Shown piece by piece: positions 8,640 through 17,765 of a stretch of 64,000 nt of DNA (position 1 is the first letter of the stretch; each line of letters starts with the position of its first letter). Source of the DNA: CAYYMH01 sp964472785. GTDB taxonomy: Bacteria; Zhuqueibacterota; Zhuqueibacteria; Thermofontimicrobiales; Thermofontimicrobiaceae. The stretch is taken from positions 43,975 to 107,974 of the forward strand of contig CAYYMH010000012.1 of assembly GCA_964472785.1 (NCBI GenBank). Direction: 5' to 3'. Under the pieces are notes generated by a model that searched no databases, had not been told where the DNA came from, and was given only the letters and a program-made list of their open reading frames with translations. The translations under genes were made by a program, and so were the position numbers.

Positions 8640-9074
8640 ATGATTGAAAGCGGTATCGTAAATAGAATCAAAGATAACAGAGCATGGGTAACCGTGGTTA
8701 AAGGCGAGCAATGCCAGGGGTGTAATGCCTGTAAATCGTTTGGCGAGGGAAGCGCTGAAGTTATTGCTGACAATCGTGTTGGCGCTAAACAGGGAGACCG
8801 GGTTGAGGTAGAAGTGGCTCCTGAAAAAGTGATCGGTCATTCGATAGTTGTGTTTATATTTCCGATAATCGCATTAATTATCGGCTACTTTGTCGGGAGC
8901 AAATATTTGATAAATTGGGGGGTGTCGTCGGAAGGCGGCGGTATTATTGGCAGCTTGGGATTGATGGTGATTTCATTCTTTGCAATTTACATCTATGATC
9001 GATTTTTTCTTAAATCGGATGATGCCTCAGCTAAAATTGTCAGAGTAATAAAAGGTACTTATGTGCAGAAATAA
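8640..9074 (+). CDS. RseC/MucC-family membrane protein (SoxR-reducing type)
   Basis: 144 residues. The N-terminal domain carries the cysteine cluster CQGCNAC (about residues 24-30) and the pattern 'GDRVEVEV', typical of RseC/MucC. Two transmembrane helices follow (about 63-83 and 98-119) with a short cytoplasmic tail. Family members are linked to SoxR reduction, RnfABCDEG-type complexes and sigma-E control; here the partner is unknown because no rnf or anti-sigma gene is in the window. The 3' end overlaps the start of the PorU-like protease gene by 14 bases, so the two are probably translationally coupled. The ATG is preceded by GAGG. Confidence 0.8.
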   Translation: MIESGIVNRIKDNRAWVTVVKGEQCQGCNACKSFGEGSAEVIADNRVGAKQGDRVEVEVAPEKVIGHSIVVFIFPIIALIIGYFVGSKYLINWGVSSEGGGIIGSLGLMVISFFAIYIYDRFFLKSDDASAKIVRVIKGTYVQK

Positions 9075-12000
9075 GCTAACTTTTGTTTTCCGAATATCTG
9101 TTCTCTGTTCATTGATCGCTATTCACAGTCTTTTAGCTTCGGATGTCAAAATAATCCAAAGCTCGGATCAGGGTCTGGTAATCAGTTATGAGCCAAAGGG
9201 TTGGGATGTCAGCGCTGAACAACAGGAAAACATGTCTTTTATCAAAGTAAAAATTCCTCACTGCATCTTCAATACAATACCGGGAGAACCACTGATACCA
9301 AAGCGCAGAATTACTGTCGGAATACCGCCCAATGCGAAAATTTCAGCGGAAGTGCTGGAAACTAAACTAAAAGAACAACAAGATGGCGAACTTATTCCGA
9401 CACCATTGATCATGCATGAGGAGCTTGGGGATGTTAAATATGAAAAGAACAAAGCGAATTATAATTTTGCAGAAAGGAATCCCGGAAAATTTATCAATTT
9501 ATCGTCGCCTTTAAAATTTAGAGATCAGCGCATTGTGCAAGTTGATTTTTTCCCGGTCCAATTTGCTGCGCAAAGCAGAAAAGTATTTCTTTATGATAAA
9601 ATTGTTATTCGTATCCATTTTGATCTCCAGCCACAATCTGATTCAAAAAAATCACAAAAGGTTTTCCTCGGTACTGTTTATGACCAAATATTAATTAATG
9701 CAGAACAGGCTTCAAAATGGAGAAAAACAGACAATTCAAAAGTCCGACTGCATAAACCTGCTACGGCTGAAAGTTTTTATAAAATATGTGTTAAGCAAGA
9801 TGGCATTTACAAAATAACGGGCAACGATCTCAAAGCAGCAGGAATAGATATTGAACAAATAAATCCAAAAACATTAAAACTATTTAATAACGGTGGCTTC
9901 CCTTTGCCAACTTCCCTTGATGCGAAAAGGCCTGATAGTCTCATCGAAAATTCAATCCTCATGATGGATGGAGGTGATTTTTCATTTGATGAAAACGACT
10001 ATTTTCTTTTTTACGGAAAGTCAGTTCATGGCTGGAAATATGATCGTAATGAAAAACAATATCATCACTATCTGCATCCCTTTACCAATGAAAATGTGTA
10101 CTGGTTGCAATGGCAAAGTGCCAGACCCGGAAAAAGAGTTGAGATTGTTCACGAAGCACCGGACAATTCCATTTTGGATGTTCAATCTTACAGAGCGCAT
10201 CAGTTTGTTGAAAACGAATTAACAAATTTGTTGAATTCTGGTACATGCTGGCTGGGTAATTATTTTAGTTCAGTGGCTTTGGATAGAATCTATCAATTCC
10301 TGATTCATTATCCGGACCAAAATCATGAAGCCAGTATTCGCTTGCAATTGGCAGCGATTTCCAATGGTTATCATTCTTTTTCATATTATTTTAATGATTC
10401 GAGAATCGGCAGCACCAATTCCATTTACGGTAGTTCATCTCAGACAATCAACATCAATCTGAAAAAATTCTCAACAATGATAAATGGCCTTTTGCTTAAG
10501 GATGGCTACAACCGGTTTAAGATGCATTACCATCCGCCGGATGATGCTGGACTGGCTTATTTGGATTGGATTGAGTTGCATTATTATGCCCAACTGAAAA
10601 CCGATGAAAATGAATTAATTTTTGACAGTCCTGATAGCAGTGGTTTTTATCGTTACACGGTCGAATCATTTTCATCGGACAATGTGTATGTTTTTGATGT
10701 TACAAAATTCGAAGAAATCCGCCAAATAGATCGTCAATTTAGTAGTGGCGTTGTCGAGTTTGTCGATTCAACATCTTCAGACATGTTAAAAACATATTTT
10801 ATTGTTGGCAGTGATAAATTTAAGAAGCCGTTAACGATTGAAAAAGATTTGCCATCAGATTTGAGAAGTCCGGATAATGGTGCAGATTTTATTGTGATCA
10901 CATACGATGATTTTTATAACGCAGTTTTGCCTTTAAAAAGTCTAAAAGAAAATTGTGATACGCTGCAAACTGCTGTTGTGAATATCAGCGATGTTTACGA
11001 TGAGTTCGCCTGGGGACTAAACGACATTACGGCAATTCGCGATTTCATTAAATATGCTTATGAAAATTGGCATCCGAGACCTGAATATGTGCTGCTGTTC
11101 GGCGATGGTGATTATGATTACAAAAATATTATTTCTCCGCAGAACCCGAATTGGATTCCTACCTTTGAAACCGATGAGCTTATAGAGAGAACCAGTCGTT
11201 GCCGTGATGATTGGTTTGTGTGTGTTTCCGGAAATGACAATATTCTGGATTTAGCCATCGGTCGAATTCCGGCGCGCAGTTATAATCAAGCCAGAGAAAT
11301 GGTTGAAAAAATCATTGAATATCAGAATTCGGTTAATTTTGGTGAGTGGTGTAATAAAATTCTGATGGTTGCTGATGACGAATACGGACAGGGCGGCGGT
11401 CTCGATGCGATTTTGGATCACTTACCGGACACCGAAAATATTGCAGAGAATTATCTGTCAAAATCATTTAATGTCCAAAAGATCTATTTAACTGAATATC
11501 CGGTAGTTCGTGTGGCAGGGGTTTCTGGCATTCGCAAACCCGCAGCAAAAGAAGCATTGCTGAAAAAAATAAACGATGGTTCGCTCATCATTAATTTTAT
11601 CGGTCATGCCAATGAACGGCTGTGGACACACGAACATGTGTTGCATCTGTCAGATGATTTTTCCAGGATTAATAATGGGTATAAACAGGCGTTTTGGATG
11701 GCGGCAACCTGTAATTTTGGTCGATTTGACAACCCCAATTTTCAGAGTTTTGCTGAGGAGTTAGTATTGGCAAAAGGAAGAGGCGCTGTTGCCGTGTTAT
11801 CATCTTCGCGGTTGGCAAATCCGTATGATAACGCCAGTTTGAATGAATTTTTATTTCGGAAATTGTTTCCCGCGGATAAGTCGCTGGTTCGGTTGGGTGA
11901 TGCGGTCATGGCGGCAAAAAACGCCAGAGGAAATAATACTAATGACCAGGTCTATCATTTGTTAGGTGATCCCACACTTGTATTAAAGGTGCCGACGTTG

Positions 12001-13038
12001 GACGCTAAAGTCAGCCGGTTTAGCCCCGATTCAATCAGGGCGCTTTCAGTCATGCAGGTCACAGGAAACATTTTAAATCCGGGCGATGCATCACAAGGTT
12101 ATAATGGCAAAGTGCTTCTTTCGGCATTCGATTCCCGAAAAAAACGGGTTTATCATGTAAATCAATTTCGAACGTACCATTATAAACTTCCTGGGAATAA
12201 AATTTTTTATGGCACATCAAACGTTGAAAATAATCAATTCGATACGAAATTCTTTGTTCCCAAAGATATTACTTATGGCGGGAATGAAGGGCGGTTTAAC
12301 CTGTTCTATTGGGATGGACAACAAATGGGCGCCGGCTCGGTTAACTTGATTCCTGTGGGCGGCACACAAACTGAATTTTCTGATTTACACGGACCAAAAA
12401 TTTCAGTCGATTTTGAAGGGCAGGAATTGCGATTCGGGGGCTTTATCCCGCCGAACGCTGATATTGTCATCTCACTCGAAGACTCGCTCAGCGGAATCAA
12501 CATCGCCGGCGATATCGGCCATAAAATCACGATGACAATTGATCAACAGGAAAATGACCCAATTGACTTGACAGAATTATTTCAATACGATGAGGGCAGC
12601 TATACCAGCGGAAAAATATATTATTGTTTCGAAAACATGGCTGCGGGAAAACATTCAGCGCTGATTAAAGCCTGGGATAATTGTAATAATTCCTCACAAA
12701 CAGAGATCGAATTCGATATCGTTTCGCGAGAGCAACTTGTTTTGCGTGACGTTTTCAATTTTCCCAATCCTTTTGCTCATGAAACAGAATTCACTTTTTG
12801 GGTGAATCAGGATTGTGATGTAAAGATCAAAGTCTATACTGTGACCGGAAGGCTCATCTACCAGATGGATCATTTGAGAGCGACAACAGGATTTAATCAC
12901 TTTTCGTGGGATGGATGTGACCAAAATTATGACCCGGTTGCAAATGGCGTCTATTTATACAAAGTATCAGCTAAAAGCAGAAAAGTGGACGAAATTCTAT
13001 CAGCGGATAAAATAGAAAAATGTGTGGTTGTCAGGTAG
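9061..13038 (+). CDS. porU: Type IX secretion sortase PorU-like, C25 (gingipain-family) peptidase, copy 1
   Basis: 1325 residues: signal peptide (about 1-26), a long N-terminal beta-rich region with 'ITGNDLKAAGIDIEQINPKT', then the C25 peptidase domain with 'YVLLFGDGDYDYKNI', the histidine motif 'NFIGHANERLW' (His849) and the cysteine motif 'AATCNFGRFD' (Cys884), the expected catalytic dyad. The C-terminus is a type IX sorting-like domain ('VFNFPNPFAHETEFTF ... GVYLYKVSAKS'). PorU is the outer-membrane sortase that removes sorting domains from T9SS cargo and attaches them to a surface glycolipid; secreted C25 proteases are a possible alternative. The length fits PorU. It starts inside the RseC-like gene and is followed by a full paralogue. 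Confidence 0.8.
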   Translation: MCRNKLTFVFRISVLCSLIAIHSLLASDVKIIQSSDQGLVISYEPKGWDVSAEQQENMSFIKVKIPHCIFNTIPGEPLIPKRRITVGIPPNAKISAEVLETKLKEQQDGELIPTPLIMHEELGDVKYEKNKANYNFAERNPGKFINLSSPLKFRDQRIVQVDFFPVQFAAQSRKVFLYDKIVIRIHFDLQPQSDSKKSQKVFLGTVYDQILINAEQASKWRKTDNSKVRLHKPATAESFYKICVKQDGIYKITGNDLKAAGIDIEQINPKTLKLFNNGGFPLPTSLDAKRPDSLIENSILMMDGGDFSFDENDYFLFYGKSVHGWKYDRNEKQYHHYLHPFTNENVYWLQWQSARPGKRVEIVHEAPDNSILDVQSYRAHQFVENELTNLLNSGTCWLGNYFSSVALDRIYQFLIHYPDQNHEASIRLQLAAISNGYHSFSYYFNDSRIGSTNSIYGSSSQTININLKKFSTMINGLLLKDGYNRFKMHYHPPDDAGLAYLDWIELHYYAQLKTDENELIFDSPDSSGFYRYTVESFSSDNVYVFDVTKFEEIRQIDRQFSSGVVEFVDSTSSDMLKTYFIVGSDKFKKPLTIEKDLPSDLRSPDNGADFIVITYDDFYNAVLPLKSLKENCDTLQTAVVNISDVYDEFAWGLNDITAIRDFIKYAYENWHPRPEYVLLFGDGDYDYKNIISPQNPNWIPTFETDELIERTSRCRDDWFVCVSGNDNILDLAIGRIPARSYNQAREMVEKIIEYQNSVNFGEWCNKILMVADDEYGQGGGLDAILDHLPDTENIAENYLSKSFNVQKIYLTEYPVVRVAGVSGIRKPAAKEALLKKINDGSLIINFIGHANERLWTHEHVLHLSDDFSRINNGYKQAFWMAATCNFGRFDNPNFQSFAEELVLAKGRGAVAVLSSSRLANPYDNASLNEFLFRKLFPADKSLVRLGDAVMAAKNARGNNTNDQVYHLLGDPTLVLKVPTLDAKVSRFSPDSIRALSVMQVTGNILNPGDASQGYNGKVLLSAFDSRKKRVYHVNQFRTYHYKLPGNKIFYGTSNVENNQFDTKFFVPKDITYGGNEGRFNLFYWDGQQMGAGSVNLIPVGGTQTEFSDLHGPKISVDFEGQELRFGGFIPPNADIVISLEDSLSGINIAGDIGHKITMTIDQQENDPIDLTELFQYDEGSYTSGKIYYCFENMAAGKHSALIKAWDNCNNSSQTEIEFDIVSREQLVLRDVFNFPNPFAHETEFTFWVNQDCDVKIKVYTVTGRLIYQMDHLRATTGFNHFSWDGCDQNYDPVANGVYLYKVSAKSRKVDEILSADKIEKCVVVR

Positions 13039-13164
13039 ATTAGCATGATAAAATTTTGCTTCAGTTACATGAAACTCTATTGATATAATGTCAGTTACAT
13101 TTTATATTAATCAGATATTTGTATGTTAATGAGAAAGCTTTTTTACTGAATTGGAGCCTTGAAC

Positions 13165-16100
13165 ATGACCGTATTAAAAAAAACGTTGTTTAAACTTTTC
13201 TGGGTCGGATGCGGACTTTTTTTTACGATAAATTTGCATGCCAATCAGGATGTGAAAATTTTCAATACTTCACAAAATGGATTGACAATTGAGCTTTCAC
13301 CTGCTCTGCAATCAATAGACAGCATAAAATTGGCCAATCAGCATTATTATAAAATTAACCTAAAACTTCATCAGCAAACCGGTGAGCCGGGCAACCCTTT
13401 AATACCCGCAAGAGTTCTGAATGTCGGTATCCCAAATGGAGCAGATGTTCGCGTGTCAGTCGCAAATGTGAATTTTACTGAAATTCGTGGACGCCTTTTA
13501 CCAGCCCCGCAGATAGATGATCAGGGTAATTATAATTACCAGGAAAATGTTTCAACATATCAGGATGGTGGTTTTCAACCTCAAGATGTTTTGCAAACCA
13601 GTGAGGTCGCTTTCTTTCGAGACCAACGGTTTGTCAAACTGATTATAAAACCAGTTCAGTTCAACAGTAACACGAATCGGATCAAAATCGCCAATCATCT
13701 GACGATCCGGGTCGATTTTATTGGATCAAACTTTGAAATGCAGGATGCGCCACCTAATAAGAAAGAAGATGAACTGTATCGCGGTGTGATTGTTAATTAT
13801 GATCAATCAAAAAAATGGTTAAAACCTCGTCAGAAGAGAATATTGCGGAAACAGTCGGGTTTGGTCAGCGGGGAATGGTTCAAAATCGTAACAGAACAGG
13901 AAGGGATTTACAAAGTCACTGGCAATGACCTGAAAAGCGTCGGTGTGGATTTAGCTGGTGTCGATCCGACAACGATTCGAGTTTACAACAATGGCGGGCG
14001 GGAGCTGCCTCGAGCAATAAACACAACAAGAGAGGATAGTTTAATTGAAAACGCGATCTATGTTGTGGGAGAAGATGACGGTGAATTTAATGAAAACGAT
14101 TATATTTTGTTCTTCGGGAGACCTGTCAATTACTGGCAACCTGAAAATGATACCAGTGTTTTTTTCAAGCATTATATAAATCACTACACGTATCAAAATG
14201 TTTATTGGCTGACATGGGGCAATAATCAAAATGGCAAACGAATGCAAACCCGCAGTGCCATTCAGAGTGAAGAATTGCCTGTTTACGATTTTTTTAGTCG
14301 CTATTATGACGAAGATGAAATTAACAATATTTATCATTCGGGAATCGAATGGTTTGGCAGATTATTGGCAGGGAACCAAACAGAGAGCTACAGTTTATAT
14401 TTACCTCATCCAAATAACATCGATAATAATGCGCATTTAACCCTGAGCGTGTTTGGATTGACATCAGGAACTCATCGTTTTTCATTGTATTTTAACGATG
14501 AGTTTGTGGAATCGTTTTCGTTTAGCGGCAATCGAATCGAGACTCACGAATTTACGACCACGTTGCGGTTAGCTGAATCCGGATATAACAACCTCAAAAT
14601 CCAGTACAACGGATTTTCACCGGAAAATCAGGTTTATGTTGATTGGTTTGAAGTTCATTACCGACGGAAATTTATTGCCGAGAGTAATTATTTATGGTTT
14701 ATTCAGGATGAGGACGGGCCACAAAAGTACCGTATCTCGAATTTTGCCAGTAATCAAATCAAGGTATTTGATGTTACCAACTGGCAGGATATCGAAATGG
14801 TAACGGATATTGACATATCCGCGGGTAGTGTTATTTTTACGGATGATGTGACTGGATTCCCGAGGCATCAGTATATTGCGGTTAGTGAAGAAGCCTATTG
14901 GAAACCGGTGGACATACAACGCGTCAATTTTGCTGATTTAAGAAATGTGACCAATGCAGCGGATTTTATCATCGTGACACATGAGGATTTTTATGATGCG
15001 ATTATTCCGCTAAAAGAACGCCGAGAAACGAAAGATAGCCTGAAAACTATGATTGTCAAGATATCTGATATTTATAATGAATTTTCATGGGGCTTAATTG
15101 ATCCGACAGCGCTCCGGGACTTCTTAAAATTTACATACGATAACTGGAATTTAACACCGCGATATGTTTTATTTTGTGGAGATGGCGACTATGATTATAA
15201 AAATATTGTCTCAGATGCAGATAAAAACTGGCTCCCGCCTTACCAGTCCGATGAATTAAATAAAAATTCCAATCGCACTTCTGATGATTGGTTCGTCACG
15301 GTAAGTGGTGACGATTCCGAGCCAGATATGGCCATTGGGCGTTTTCCTGTGCAGACTTTTGAGGAGGTGCAAAATGTGGTTAAAAAAATTATCGACTATG
15401 AGAACATGACTTTTTGGAGCGAGGATCAACCGGAAATACTTGACGATTGGCGTAATGTTATCACCATGGTCGGTGATGATGAAATAACAGGCAAATTAAA
15501 TGCTAATGAAACAATGCATACAAATGATGCTGAAAATATTATTGAAAATTCGATACCGAATTCATTTGAAAAAGATAAAGTTTACTTAATTGAGTATCCC
15601 AAAGTTGTTGACCCATCGACTTCGGGATTTATGAAACCCGAAGCAACCGAAGCATTGATTGATAGAATAAATAAAGGTACTTTGGTACTAAATTATGTGG
15701 GGCACGGAGCACCTTCTCTTTGGGCTCATGAACGTTTGCTCAAAGAAAGTCGCGATTTTGATCGGATTCAGAATACTGGAAAACTGCCGTTGTGGGTAGC
15801 GGCGACGTGCGATTTCGGTCGTTTCGATGATCCATTGGAACGCGGGTTTGCTGAACGCTTGTTTGTTGCTGAAGGGCGCGGTGGAATTGCTTTTGTTACT
15901 TCTGCGAGACTTGCTTATGCATCGGATAATACTGCATTGAACCGGCAGTTTTATCTCCAGCTCTTTAAAAAAGGAATCGATTCTGAACGGATGGGCGTTG
16001 CGCTCATGCAGGCGAAATTAAATAATTATAGTATCACAAATGATCAAAAGTATCATCTTTATGGTGATCCAACGATGCGTCTGGCAAACCCTCAGTTTAA

Positions 16101-17181
16101 GGCAAGCATTACCTCGATGACACCGGATACACTCAAAGCGTTAAGTGAGATTTCTGTTCAGGGAAAGATTGTGCAAAATAATGATTTGTCCAATTTTCAG
16201 GGCAAAGCCTTGCTCAAAGTCGTTGATTCAAGGAAGTTGAAAACTTATTATACCCAACAGAACTCCCCAATCAGATATATTGATCCGGGAAAAACAATTT
16301 TCAGAGGGATGATTCCGGTCAGCGAGGATTTGTTCGCTGGCAAATTCATTGTCCCAAAGGACATTACCTATGGTGGAGATTTGGGAAGGATGAGTGTTTA
16401 TTTTGCCAATGCGGATGTTCACGGTATTGGCTATCGGGATTCATTGTTCGTCGGTGGAACTTCGGTTTTAATTGATGAAGAAGGACCGATAATTGAAATT
16501 GGTTTTGTAGATCAAAACTTTTCTGAAGGCAATGTCGTCAATAAGTCTGCAACAATCGAAATCGAGATTGCAGACAGCATAAGCGGTGTGAATATTGCCG
16601 GAGATATCGGACATAATATTTCATTGGTTCTCGATGACCGCGAGGATGAAAAAATTATCTTAACCGATTATTTTAATTATTTCGAAGGTAATCATAAAGC
16701 TGGGAAAATACTCTATGATTTTTCAAAACATAAATTCGGAGCTGTTATCCCTGCTGAAAGTAGTGGGGATGGATATGGCTTACCCGAAGGAAATCACACG
16801 ATCACTGTCAAAGCGTGGGACAACTTTAACAATTCAGCAGTGACAAGTAGCCAATTCACCGTTGTTTCTGACGACGTAATTAAGCTGCAACATGTATTAA
16901 ATTTCCCCAATCCGTTCTCTTCGACTACAACTTTCACTTTTTCTGTCAACCAAGCATGTGATGTGAAAATCAAAATTTACACGATCAATGGTACATTAAT
17001 TCAGGTGCTTGATAATAACTTTGCGGCTTCGGGGCACAACCAGGTCAGTTGGAATGGTCGAGATCGTGATGGAGATGAGTTGGCAAATGGCGTCTATCTT
17101 TACAAGCTGATGGCGAAAAAGAAACTGGATCAAAAGAACATCCGTGATGAAGTGATTGGCAAGTTTGTTATTGCCAGATAA
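13165..17181 (+). CDS. porU: Type IX secretion sortase PorU-like, C25 peptidase, copy 2
   Basis: 1338 residues from ATG 13165, chosen because GGAG lies eight bases upstream; an in-frame TTG at 13159 would be too close to it. The architecture is the same as the preceding gene: signal peptide, 'VTGNDLKSVGVDLAGVDPTT', 'YVLFCGDGDYDYKNI', His in 'NYVGHGAPSLW' (His847), Cys in 'AATCDFGRFD' (Cys882), and a C-terminal sorting-like domain ('LNFPNPFSSTTTFTF ... GVYLYKLMAKK'). The histidine-to-cysteine distance is identical to copy 1. It is clearly a tandem duplicate that has diverged. Which copy is the true sortase, and whether the other is a cargo protease, cannot be decided from sequence alone. Confidence 0.8.
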   Translation: MTVLKKTLFKLFWVGCGLFFTINLHANQDVKIFNTSQNGLTIELSPALQSIDSIKLANQHYYKINLKLHQQTGEPGNPLIPARVLNVGIPNGADVRVSVANVNFTEIRGRLLPAPQIDDQGNYNYQENVSTYQDGGFQPQDVLQTSEVAFFRDQRFVKLIIKPVQFNSNTNRIKIANHLTIRVDFIGSNFEMQDAPPNKKEDELYRGVIVNYDQSKKWLKPRQKRILRKQSGLVSGEWFKIVTEQEGIYKVTGNDLKSVGVDLAGVDPTTIRVYNNGGRELPRAINTTREDSLIENAIYVVGEDDGEFNENDYILFFGRPVNYWQPENDTSVFFKHYINHYTYQNVYWLTWGNNQNGKRMQTRSAIQSEELPVYDFFSRYYDEDEINNIYHSGIEWFGRLLAGNQTESYSLYLPHPNNIDNNAHLTLSVFGLTSGTHRFSLYFNDEFVESFSFSGNRIETHEFTTTLRLAESGYNNLKIQYNGFSPENQVYVDWFEVHYRRKFIAESNYLWFIQDEDGPQKYRISNFASNQIKVFDVTNWQDIEMVTDIDISAGSVIFTDDVTGFPRHQYIAVSEEAYWKPVDIQRVNFADLRNVTNAADFIIVTHEDFYDAIIPLKERRETKDSLKTMIVKISDIYNEFSWGLIDPTALRDFLKFTYDNWNLTPRYVLFCGDGDYDYKNIVSDADKNWLPPYQSDELNKNSNRTSDDWFVTVSGDDSEPDMAIGRFPVQTFEEVQNVVKKIIDYENMTFWSEDQPEILDDWRNVITMVGDDEITGKLNANETMHTNDAENIIENSIPNSFEKDKVYLIEYPKVVDPSTSGFMKPEATEALIDRINKGTLVLNYVGHGAPSLWAHERLLKESRDFDRIQNTGKLPLWVAATCDFGRFDDPLERGFAERLFVAEGRGGIAFVTSARLAYASDNTALNRQFYLQLFKKGIDSERMGVALMQAKLNNYSITNDQKYHLYGDPTMRLANPQFKASITSMTPDTLKALSEISVQGKIVQNNDLSNFQGKALLKVVDSRKLKTYYTQQNSPIRYIDPGKTIFRGMIPVSEDLFAGKFIVPKDITYGGDLGRMSVYFANADVHGIGYRDSLFVGGTSVLIDEEGPIIEIGFVDQNFSEGNVVNKSATIEIEIADSISGVNIAGDIGHNISLVLDDREDEKIILTDYFNYFEGNHKAGKILYDFSKHKFGAVIPAESSGDGYGLPEGNHTITVKAWDNFNNSAVTSSQFTVVSDDVIKLQHVLNFPNPFSSTTTFTFSVNQACDVKIKIYTINGTLIQVLDNNFAASGHNQVSWNGRDRDGDELANGVYLYKLMAKKKLDQKNIRDEVIGKFVIAR

Positions 17182-17188
17182 AAAAAAT

Positions 17189-17216
17189 GGGTTCTCCTGT
17201 TAGGGTAGGAGAACCC
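17189..17216. terminator. Hairpin terminator between porU copy 2 and lon
   Basis: Ten-base perfect stem GGGTTCTCCT / AGGAGAACCC with an eight-base loop, eight bases after the porU copy 2 stop. The A-run immediately before it forms a U-run only for leftward transcripts, so it is a canonical terminator for the minus strand and a plain strong hairpin for the plus strand. Confidence 0.6.
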
Positions 17217-17649
17217 AAGCTCGTATTGCGGAACAGCAAGAATTCGGGTCAAATTTGCTGTTTAGGCTGGATAGATTTTTGAATAAACCTCCAAAAAATT
17301 AAAATTTCCCTGACTGATTAATTAAACCAATGATGAATTCTCGAGTTGAAATCAGGAATTTATTTACAGACAATTTCATCAATTACAAAATTAATGCCAC
17401 TTGATCAAGTGTAAAATAATTAGATTAAACTTATGATAATATTAAATTAAAATTGCATCATCTTGTAATCCTAAAAACTACAGATACTTAATAGAAAAGC
17501 GACAATTTAAGCCTGTATTGTTGTGAGACACTGTATCGGGATAATACAAAAATGTCGCATTTTAACAATCGGCAAATAAGCTCCTAATCTGAAAATAAAT
17601 AATATGTTGAACCCTTATGGGCTTAAGGGCTCAAACAAGCTGTCACAAT

Positions 17650-17687
17650 AAAAATCCCCACCAGCAAATAGCATTGTGGGGATTTTT
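17650..17687. terminator. Bidirectional terminator downstream of lon
   Basis: Twelve-base stem AAAAATCCCCAC / GTGGGGATTTTT with a 14-base loop. A-tract on one side and T-tract on the other make it functional in both directions; for lon (minus strand) it begins 79 bases after the stop codon. Confidence 0.75.
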
Positions 17688-17765
17688 AATGGAAATAATG
17701 TGAATAAATTTTTAGCTTGAAATATTCTTTTTCCTTAAAGACACAGAGACTCAAAGAATTTTAAT

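Larger units (their letters stand above)
17182..17765. other. 584-base intergenic region between convergent porU copy 2 and lon
   Basis: Contains two strong hairpins (17189-17216 and 17650-17687) serving the convergent genes, and a short stretch near 17738 (ACACAGAGACTCAAAG) that resembles repeat vocabulary found again near 24.8 and 46.3 kb. No gene or RNA was recognised. Confidence 0.4.
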
